Shown one piece after another: positions 58,738-64,000 of a stretch of DNA of 64,000 nucleotides. The notes under the pieces are model-generated. The model was not told the DNA's origin. It did no database searches and worked only from the letters and a program-made list of their open reading frames with translations. Both the position numbers and the translations under genes were made by a program. Position 1 is the stretch's first letter, and every line of letters begins with the position of its first letter. Source of the stretch: JBJXFE01 sp046153875 (lineage in GTDB: Bacteria; Planctomycetota; Phycisphaerae; Phycisphaerales; UBA1924). The stretch is taken from assembly GCA_046153875.1 (NCBI GenBank), contig JBJXFE010000016.1, positions 1 through 64,000 on the forward strand, written 5' to 3'.

Positions 58738-59940
58738 TCAGGGGCAGCCAGCCACGAACCTCGTCTGGAAGCACCCGAAGTCGGCGACAGTAAGGGCACA
58801 GTCCTCGTTGCAGTCCGCGTAGCTCTGGCCGAGGACGAACTGGGCCTGGAAGCACCCGAAATCCGCGACGGTGGGTTGACCGTCGGCGTTGCAGTCGAGA
58901 TAGCACGGGGTCGCGTTCGGGCCGACCCACATGAGGGCCTCGGTGCGCGCCGTGCTGCAGTTGTAGCCGTAGCCGACGACAGTGGTGACGCCCCCGTCGC
59001 GGCGGATGGAGTGGGCGACGGAGTTGTAGAACGTGTCGGGCAGGAACTCGTGCAGGTCCACCCACGTGGCGGCGGCGCCGCTCCAGAGGCTGGCGTGCTG
59101 CGTGAGCGACGAGAGCGGGGTCGCGACGGGGAGCTCGACGTAGCCGACCTGCTGGCCGCCGTCGGCGCTGAAGGCGAACGACGCGGCCGCGCCGACCGGG
59201 TGGAGATCCGTCCACGACGCGGCCGTGCCGCTCCAGACGCTCGCACGCCAGTGATCCGTGATGGCCACGCCGACCTGCTGGTCTCCGTCGACGCCGTACG
59301 CGCACGAGTACGTCGCGCCCGGCGGATGCAGGTCCACGCGCGACGCGGCCGTGCCCGTCCAGAGGCTCGCTCGGATGGTCTCGCCGATGCTGACGTACCC
59401 GACCTGCCGGCCGCGCTCAACGCCGATGGCGCCGGAGAGCTCAGCCGCCGGGTCGTGCAGGTCCACCCACGACGCGGCGGTGCCGCGCCACAGGCCGGCG
59501 CGGTGGATCGAGCCGACGATCGCCTCACCCACCTGCTGCCCGGCGTGCACGCCCCGCGCACGCGACCATATCGCGCCGACGGGGCCGAGATTCACCAGGG
59601 ACGCGGCCGACCCGGTCCAGAGGCCGGCGAACCCGCCCCCGGGCGCGTCGACGTACCCGACCTGCTGCCCGGCGTGGACACCAAGGACTTCCGACAGGGT
59701 CGCCCCGTCGGGGTGAAGGCTGACCCACGACGCTCCGTTGCCCGTCCAGAGGGCGGCGCGGCCGACGAACAGGGCGCCGGGCTCGATCGTGCCGCCCTGC
59801 CGGCCGGCATCCTCGCCGTACGCGAAGGAGCGGTTGGCGCCGGCGGGGTGAAGGCTGACCACCCTCCACTGGGCCGCGGCCGGCGCGGCCGACAGCGCGA
59901 TCGCAGCGAACGACACGAGCCCACGGCGGCGAGTGTTCAT
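58738..59940 (-). CDS. Secreted HAF-like repeat protein with GC-type dockerin pair
   Basis: 400 residues. Signal peptide about 1-23 (LVSFAAIALSAAPAAAQ). Six to seven repeats of about 45 residues follow, with the pattern A.LWTGTAASWVDLHP.GA..S.A.GV.GGQQVGYV, close to the HAF-type extracellular repeat (GxQVVGY). The C-terminus has two dockerin-like loops (YLDCNADGQPTVADFGCFQ and YADCNEDCALTVADFGCFQ), ending VAGCP. The second loop has an extra Cys in place of Gly (NEDCA), and the first has Pro in LTV, so calcium binding may be weaker. It is convergent with the ubiquitin-like operon but shows no functional link. Confidence 0.85.
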   Translation of the reverse strand: MNTRRRGLVSFAAIALSAAPAAAQWRVVSLHPAGANRSFAYGEDAGRQGGTIEPGALFVGRAALWTGNGASWVSLHPDGATLSEVLGVHAGQQVGYVDAPGGGFAGLWTGSAASLVNLGPVGAIWSRARGVHAGQQVGEAIVGSIHRAGLWRGTAASWVDLHDPAAELSGAIGVERGRQVGYVSIGETIRASLWTGTAASRVDLHPPGATYSCAYGVDGDQQVGVAITDHWRASVWSGTAASWTDLHPVGAAASFAFSADGGQQVGYVELPVATPLSSLTQHASLWSGAAATWVDLHEFLPDTFYNSVAHSIRRDGGVTTVVGYGYNCSTARTEALMWVGPNATPCYLDCNADGQPTVADFGCFQAQFVLGQSYADCNEDCALTVADFGCFQTRFVAGCP

Positions 59941-60006
59941 GGTTCACCCTTCCGAAGAACCAGCCTACCACGTCGGCACGCGGCGCCCCTGCCGATCCTC
60001 TCATTT

Positions 60007-60041
60007 GCGCTTTGCGTTTTGCTGCTTTGCGCTTTGAGCTT
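60007..60041. repeat. Heptamer/octamer tract between GC-dockerin and fur-like genes
   Basis: Units GCGCTTT, GCGTTTT, GCTGCTTT, GCGCTTT and GAGCTT in a row. It starts 66 nt upstream of the GC-dockerin start codon and ends just after the stop of the fur-like gene. Confidence 0.85.
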
Positions 60042-60046
60042 CGCCC

Positions 60047-60424
60047 CTACCCCCCACACCCCGCGCACACCCCGAAGATCGTGATGTCGTGGCCCGTCAT
60101 CCGGAACCCGCGCGGCAGCAGCGCCGCGATCCCCGGCGTGCACCCCTCGATGTCGAACACCCGGTCGCACCGCTCGCACCGGAAGTGGTGGTGGTGCCGC
60201 TCCGCCGCGTGCTTGAGCTCATACCGCGCCGGCTCGCCCGGCAGCGCCACCGCCGCCGCCTCGCCAGACTCCACCATCGACCGCAGCGTCCGGTACACCG
60301 TCGCCAGGCTCAGCGTCCGCACCGACCGGCGCGCGGCCGCCAGAACCTCCGCTGGGTTCATCGGCCGCGCACCCTTGCGCATCGCGTTCCGCACCGCGTC
60401 ACGCTGCCGGGTGTTCCGTTCCAC
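60047..60424 (-). CDS. Fur-family metal-responsive regulator
   Basis: About 125 residues from GTG 60424, which has AGGA 8 nt upstream. The frame stays open further, but the added residues would be translated from the octamer tract at 60471-60509 and are discounted. Winged-helix part: TRQRDAVRNAMRKGARPMNPAEVLAAAR and SLATVYRTLRSMVESGE. Metal-sensing part: HHHHFRCERCDRVFDIEG and the closing CAGCGG, giving two CxxC motifs for structural zinc. It could be Fur, Zur or PerR; the sensing residues do not settle it. The gene lies directly downstream of gyrA on the same strand, with the octamer tract between them. Confidence 0.92.
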   Translation of the reverse strand: MERNTRQRDAVRNAMRKGARPMNPAEVLAAARRSVRTLSLATVYRTLRSMVESGEAAAVALPGEPARYELKHAAERHHHHFRCERCDRVFDIEGCTPGIAALLPRGFRMTGHDITIFGVCAGCGG

Positions 60425-60470
60425 GCCCGATTCCTGGCTCCCCGCTGCCCCTCCGGCCCCCCGCCCCTCT

Positions 60471-60509
60471 GCCACTTTGCCACTTTGCCACTTTGCCACT
60501 TTGCGCTCT
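60471..60509. repeat. Octamer tract immediately after gyrA
   Basis: Four exact GCCACTTT units (60471-60502) and a degenerate GCGCTCT. It begins 3 nt after the gyrA stop in the direction of transcription and creates the false N-terminal extension of the fur-like frame. Confidence 0.9.
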
Positions 60510-60511
60510 GC

Positions 60512-63226
60512 TCACCCCTCATCGCTCTCCACGATCGGGGCCACGGCCACAACCTTGTCCCCCTCGTTGAGCGACACCACCCGCACGCCCTGCGTGCCGC
60601 GCCCGTACTGGCTGATCGTCCCCGCGGCCATCCGCACCAGCAGCCCCTGCTGGCTGATCACCACGATGTCGTCCCCTTCGCGCACGCCGATCGCGGCCAC
60701 CGATTTCCCGTTGCGCTCGCTGGTATTGATGTCCGCCCGGCCCTTGCCGCCGCGCGATTGCGAGCGGGCCTTGCCCGTCTCGGGCTGCACGCGGTACTCG
60801 TCCACGTCGGTCCGCTTGCCATAGCCGTTGACCGTGACGGTGAGCAGCGAGAGCCCGGCCTCGGCGGTCATCAGGTCGCCGTCGGCGTCCTTGGTCATGC
60901 GGATGCGGACGACCCCGATCACCTCGTTGCCGTCCTCCAGCTCGATCCCGCGCACCCCCGCGGCCGCGCGCCCCATGAGGCGCGCGTCCTCCTCGTTGAA
61001 GCGGATGGCCATGCCCCCGGCGGTGACGACGAGCAGGTCGTCGGTGCCGGTGGTGAGGACCACGTCGAGCAGCGCGTCGCCCTCCTTGAGGCCCACCGCG
61101 ATGATCCCCGAGCGGTGGACGTTGCGGTAATCCTTGAGCGCGGTCCGCTTCACCACGCCGCCCCGGGAAACGAACGAGAGGTAGTTCGATCCGCTCTCGA
61201 AGTCGTCGATCGCCAGGTAGGCGCACGGCCGCTCCCCGGGCTTGAAGTCCAGCAGGTTCACGAGCGCGCGCCCCTTGGCGTTGCGGCGCATCTCGGGCAG
61301 CTCGTACACCTTCATCTTGAAGACGCGCCCCGTGTCCGTGAACACGAGCATGTCGTCGTGCGTGCTGGCGACCAGCAGTGTCTCGATGAAGTCGTCGTCC
61401 TTCGCGTCCGACGCCTTGATGCCCTTGCCGCCGCGCCCCTGCTGGCGGTAGGTCTTCAGCGGCACACGCTTGGCGTACCCCTGGTGGCTGATCGTGACCG
61501 CCATGTCCTCGACCTGGATCAGGGCCGCGATGTTGATCTCCTCGGCGGTCTCCTCGATGCGGGTGCGCCGGGGCGAGGCGTACCGGGCCTTCATCTCGTC
61601 GCAGTCTCCCTTGATGATGTCCAGGACGCGTTGATGCTCGGCGAGGATGAGCTCGTAGCCCTCGATCTCCGCGACGACGCCGTGGTAGTCGTTCACGAGG
61701 CGCTCGATCTCCAGCCCGACGAGCTGGATCAGCCGCATCGCGCCGATCGTCTCCGCCTGGATGCGCGAGAGCGCGACGCCGTCCCCCGCGGCCCGGACCA
61801 CCTCGAGCAGGCGCTTGGGCAGCCGCGCCGCGTGCTTGTGCCCGTCGGGGATGCGGAACCGGCGCTCCATGAGCCTGCCGATCGCCTCCTCGCGCGTCGA
61901 GCTCGCGCGGATGAGCCGGATCACCTCATCGATGTCGCAGACCGCGTAGATCATGCCCTCGAGCACGTGGGCGCGTTTCTTCGCCTCGCGGAGGAGGTGC
62001 GCCGTGCGCCGGCGCACCACGTCGACCCGGTGGTCGATGTACCGCTGGATCATCTCCTTGAGCGGCATGGTCCGCGGCTGGCGGTTCACCAGCGCGATGT
62101 TCATCACGCTCACCGTGTCCTGCAGACTCGTGAACTCGAAGAGCTGGTTCTCGACCACGCGCGGGTCGGCGCCCTTCTTCAGCTCGACCACGATGCGGGT
62201 CTGGGCCTCGCGCCCCGACTCGTTGCGCACGTCGGAGACGTCCGTGATCCGCCCCTCGTTCACCGCGTCGGCGATCCGCTTCACCAGCCCGTCCTGCGCG
62301 AGCAGGTAGGGGATCTCATCGATGACGATCTGCTGCTTGTCGTTCTTGAGGTCCTCGACGTGGCACGTGCCGCGGAGGATGAGCCGCCCGCGACCCGTCG
62401 CGTAGGCCTCCAGGATGCCCCCGCGACCCATGATCGCCCCGCCCGTGGGGAAGTCAGGGCCCGTGACGCCCCGACGGACGACCTTGCCGTCCGGCCCGAC
62501 CTCGTCGGTCATCAGGTCGGTCAGCCCGATCTCCGGCTTCTCGATGACGCGCACGATCGCGTCGAAGACCTCGCCCGGGTTGTGCGGCGGCAGGCTGCAC
62601 GCCATGCCGACGGCGATCCCCACGCTCCCGTTGATGAGCAGGTTGGGGAACTTCCCCGGGAAGACCGTCGGCTCGCGGAGCCGATCGTCGTAGTTCGGCT
62701 GCGTGTCGACGGTGTCGAGGTCCAGGTCCGCCAGCAGGTCCATCGCGGCGTGCGTGAGCCGCGCCTCGGTGTACCGCATCGCCGCCGGCGGGTCACCCTC
62801 GATCGACCCGAAGTTCCCCTGCGGATCGATCAGCGTCGTCCGCATCTTCCACTTCTGCGCCATCCCCACCAGCGTGGGATAAATCACGCCTTCGCCATGC
62901 GGATGGTAGTTTCCGCTCGTATCACCGCAAATTTTCGCGCATTTGAGGTGCTTCCGCCCCGGCCTCAAGTGCAAGTCATTCATCGCCACCAGGATGCGCC
63001 GCTGACTGGGCTTCAACCCATCCCGCACATCAGGCAACGCCCTGTCCATGATCGTGGACATGGCGTACGTGAGATACGAGTCGTGGAGCTCGCGCTCGAT
63101 CTCGGTCTCGACGACCGTCCCACCACCACCCTCCCCCGCCCCGCCAGCGCCGCTCCCGACCGGAATCTCGGGGGGAATCGGGGGCTTGCCACCGGCGTTC
63201 TCGGCGGGGTTGTTCGGGTCGGGCAT
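60512..63226 (-). CDS. gyrA: DNA gyrase subunit A
   Basis: 904 residues; GGAG about 10 nt upstream. After a Pro/Gly-rich leader (1-37) the breakage-reunion domain starts TEIERELHDSYLTYAMS; the catalytic tyrosine is Tyr152 in AAMRYTEARL with Arg151. The GyrA box appears as QQGRGGKG and the C-terminal beta-pinwheel repeats follow (for example FTDTGRVFKMKVYELPE). The quinolone region reads HPHGEGVIYP: relative to E. coli, Ser83 is Gly and Asp87 is Pro. With GyrB the enzyme introduces negative supercoils. A perfect TATAAT 45 nt upstream suggests its own promoter. The 3' end abuts an octamer repeat. Confidence 0.97.
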   Translation of the reverse strand: MPDPNNPAENAGGKPPIPPEIPVGSGAGGAGEGGGGTVVETEIERELHDSYLTYAMSTIMDRALPDVRDGLKPSQRRILVAMNDLHLRPGRKHLKCAKICGDTSGNYHPHGEGVIYPTLVGMAQKWKMRTTLIDPQGNFGSIEGDPPAAMRYTEARLTHAAMDLLADLDLDTVDTQPNYDDRLREPTVFPGKFPNLLINGSVGIAVGMACSLPPHNPGEVFDAIVRVIEKPEIGLTDLMTDEVGPDGKVVRRGVTGPDFPTGGAIMGRGGILEAYATGRGRLILRGTCHVEDLKNDKQQIVIDEIPYLLAQDGLVKRIADAVNEGRITDVSDVRNESGREAQTRIVVELKKGADPRVVENQLFEFTSLQDTVSVMNIALVNRQPRTMPLKEMIQRYIDHRVDVVRRRTAHLLREAKKRAHVLEGMIYAVCDIDEVIRLIRASSTREEAIGRLMERRFRIPDGHKHAARLPKRLLEVVRAAGDGVALSRIQAETIGAMRLIQLVGLEIERLVNDYHGVVAEIEGYELILAEHQRVLDIIKGDCDEMKARYASPRRTRIEETAEEINIAALIQVEDMAVTISHQGYAKRVPLKTYRQQGRGGKGIKASDAKDDDFIETLLVASTHDDMLVFTDTGRVFKMKVYELPEMRRNAKGRALVNLLDFKPGERPCAYLAIDDFESGSNYLSFVSRGGVVKRTALKDYRNVHRSGIIAVGLKEGDALLDVVLTTGTDDLLVVTAGGMAIRFNEEDARLMGRAAAGVRGIELEDGNEVIGVVRIRMTKDADGDLMTAEAGLSLLTVTVNGYGKRTDVDEYRVQPETGKARSQSRGGKGRADINTSERNGKSVAAIGVREGDDIVVISQQGLLVRMAAGTISQYGRGTQGVRVVSLNEGDKVVAVAPIVESDEG

Positions 63227-63270
63227 GAGCGGGATTCTCCGGCAAAAACCGAGAAAAACGGGAGCGCGGC

Positions 63271-63276
63271 ATTATA
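63271..63276 (-). promoter_or_regulatory. -10 box of the gyrA promoter
   Basis: A perfect TATAAT on the minus strand, 45 nt before the gyrA ATG. No recognisable -35 or extended -10 (TGn) lies upstream. The surrounding A-rich leader (aaaaacc, gaaaaac) is unlike the GC-rich flanks. Confidence 0.5.
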
Positions 63277-63348
63277 GTCCGCCGAGGCGCGCGAGGCCGG
63301 GCGGACTCCCGGAAACGGGTCGCCAGACGAATGCGAATCGGGCGCGAA

Positions 63349-63912
63349 TCAGCCCGGCGGACCGGCCGGGGGCGTAGCGGGCGGGTTGGTCGGTGTGGTC
63401 GTCGGCTCGCTCGACGCCGGGGGATTCCCGCCCGACGCGGGAGGCGTTTCGCCCGAAGCGGGCGCTGGCTGCGGCTGACCGGCGGGAGCTTCGCCCGTGG
63501 GGGCCGGAGCGGGCGCTTCGCCGCCGGTCGGACCGGGCGGCGTGGTGGTCGTGGGAGTGGTCGTCGCGGGAATCGTCTCGGCGGGCGCGGCCGCGGGCGT
63601 CTGCGACCCCGGTTCGGGGGGGCGCGCGACATAGTTCAGCACGATCGCAAAGACCAGGAAGAGCACGAACATGGTGATCGTGGCGATGGTGAGGGCGTCG
63701 CCGGTCTTGGTGCCGAAGGCGGTCTGGCCTGAGCCGGCGCCCGAGCCGAACGCACCCGAGAGCCCGCCGCCCGCGGGGCGCTGGATCAGCACGGTGAGAA
63801 CCATGAGGATCGAGATCGCGACGAACGCCAGCACGAGCACACCGGTCATCATGCCCGCCCAACTGAAGGCGAGCGAGCCGAACAGGGCCGAACTGATCGC
63901 GGACGTGAGCAT
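63349..63912 (-). CDS. secG: Preprotein translocase subunit SecG with long tail
   Basis: 187 residues; GGAG precedes the ATG. Two membrane helices (about 19-40 and 77-97) enclose the conserved loop LIQRPAGGGLSGAFGSG and GTKTGDALTIATI, diagnostic of SecG. It assists the SecYEG channel in protein export. Residues 98-187 are an unusual tail rich in Pro, Ala, Thr and Gly (TPTTTTPPGPTGGEAPAPAP), absent from most SecG proteins, which end soon after the second helix. The upstream gene on the same strand is probably tpiA, a common tpiA-secG arrangement. Confidence 0.93.
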   Translation of the reverse strand: MLTSAISSALFGSLAFSWAGMMTGVLVLAFVAISILMVLTVLIQRPAGGGLSGAFGSGAGSGQTAFGTKTGDALTIATITMFVLFLVFAIVLNYVARPPEPGSQTPAAAPAETIPATTTPTTTTPPGPTGGEAPAPAPTGEAPAGQPQPAPASGETPPASGGNPPASSEPTTTPTNPPATPPAGPPG

Positions 63913-63962
63913 GAGCGGCGGCTCCAGAGCCGGACGGGCTGGTGTCCGGGTGAGCGTCGATT

Positions 63963-64000
63963 CTAGGACGCCCGCGCCGCGGCCCGCACGATCTGGGTGA
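63963..64000 (-). CDS. C-terminal end of a protein gene, probably triosephosphate isomerase
   Basis: Only the last 12 codons are in the window, reading TQIVRAAARAS and a TAG stop (63963-63965). The sequence is compatible with the final helix of triosephosphate isomerase (family form: F..IV.AA), and tpiA commonly precedes secG. The evidence is mostly positional. Confidence 0.45.
   Translation of the reverse strand, partial: TQIVRAAARAS

Noticed and set aside
60425..60499. N-terminal extension of the fur-like protein
   Set aside because: The extra residues come from the octamer repeat; the GTG at 60424 has a ribosome site and gives the normal Fur start.

Overview
The window looks like a chromosome segment of a GC-rich Planctomycetota bacterium, most likely class Phycisphaerae. 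Five secreted proteins end in the cysteine-containing 'GC-type' dockerin motif (...ADFGCFQ..FVLGCP) and two end in PEP-CTERM-like tails. ECF sigma factor and Ser/Thr kinase genes sit side by side, the 23S rRNA gene has no 16S gene in front of it, and the pilus locus is built as in the PVC superphylum. The taxonomic call is inference from these traits.

Layout. 1-1.9 kb: 5' part of a 23S rRNA gene (minus). 2.4-7.9 kb: a minus-strand operon with a PilM-PilN fusion and two bitopic membrane proteins, a type IV pilus-like inner-membrane platform. 8.3-14.6 kb: two secreted GC-dockerin proteins flanking an ECF sigma/Ser-Thr kinase pair. 14.8-19.4 kb: ftsK and a ketoglutarate-semialdehyde-type dehydrogenase. 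19.5-25.5 kb: comM/yifB, then PBP2, rodA and rsmG with overlapping ends. 25.7-34.9 kb: an exported protein with an exosortase-type tail and a textbook terminator, a DinG-type helicase, phosphomannomutase/phosphoglucomutase, a KAP-like membrane NTPase, a small membrane protein with a clear promoter, and UvrD/PcrA. 34.9-42.4 kb: a PEP-CTERM protein, an APC permease with a Usp tail, elbB, an exported propeller-like protein, a PilZ-like protein and class II DAHP synthase. 42.5-47.1 kb: a very basic small protein and a ketosynthase pair (one active, one with Gln replacing the catalytic Cys) separated by a GxxExxY protein. 47.3-49.2 kb: two more GC-dockerin proteins. 49.4-53.2 kb: an exported methyltransferase-like protein, a Tat-exported metallophosphoesterase and a zinc-ribbon/double LuxR-HTH protein.

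The most unusual part is 53.2-58.6 kb. A 1.1-kb repeat-rich gap is followed by two divergent units. One encodes an ECF-like sigma factor and a GIY-YIG-domain protein with a 4-nt overlap. The other encodes a bacterial ubiquitin-like cassette: a Ubl fused to an E2-like domain without a cysteine, a JAMM peptidase and an E1-like adenylyltransferase. A perfect 10-bp motif occurs twice in mirror orientation between the two units, so they may be co-regulated. This is the best candidate for a little-described system.

58.7-64 kb: a fifth GC-dockerin protein, a Fur-family regulator, gyrA, secG and the last codons of a probable tpiA. From 45.7 to 60.5 kb, pyrimidine-rich 7-8-bp tandem repeats recur at eight places, always in the same orientation, and one lies inside a gene. 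No tRNA gene, CRISPR array, transposase or phage gene was seen.
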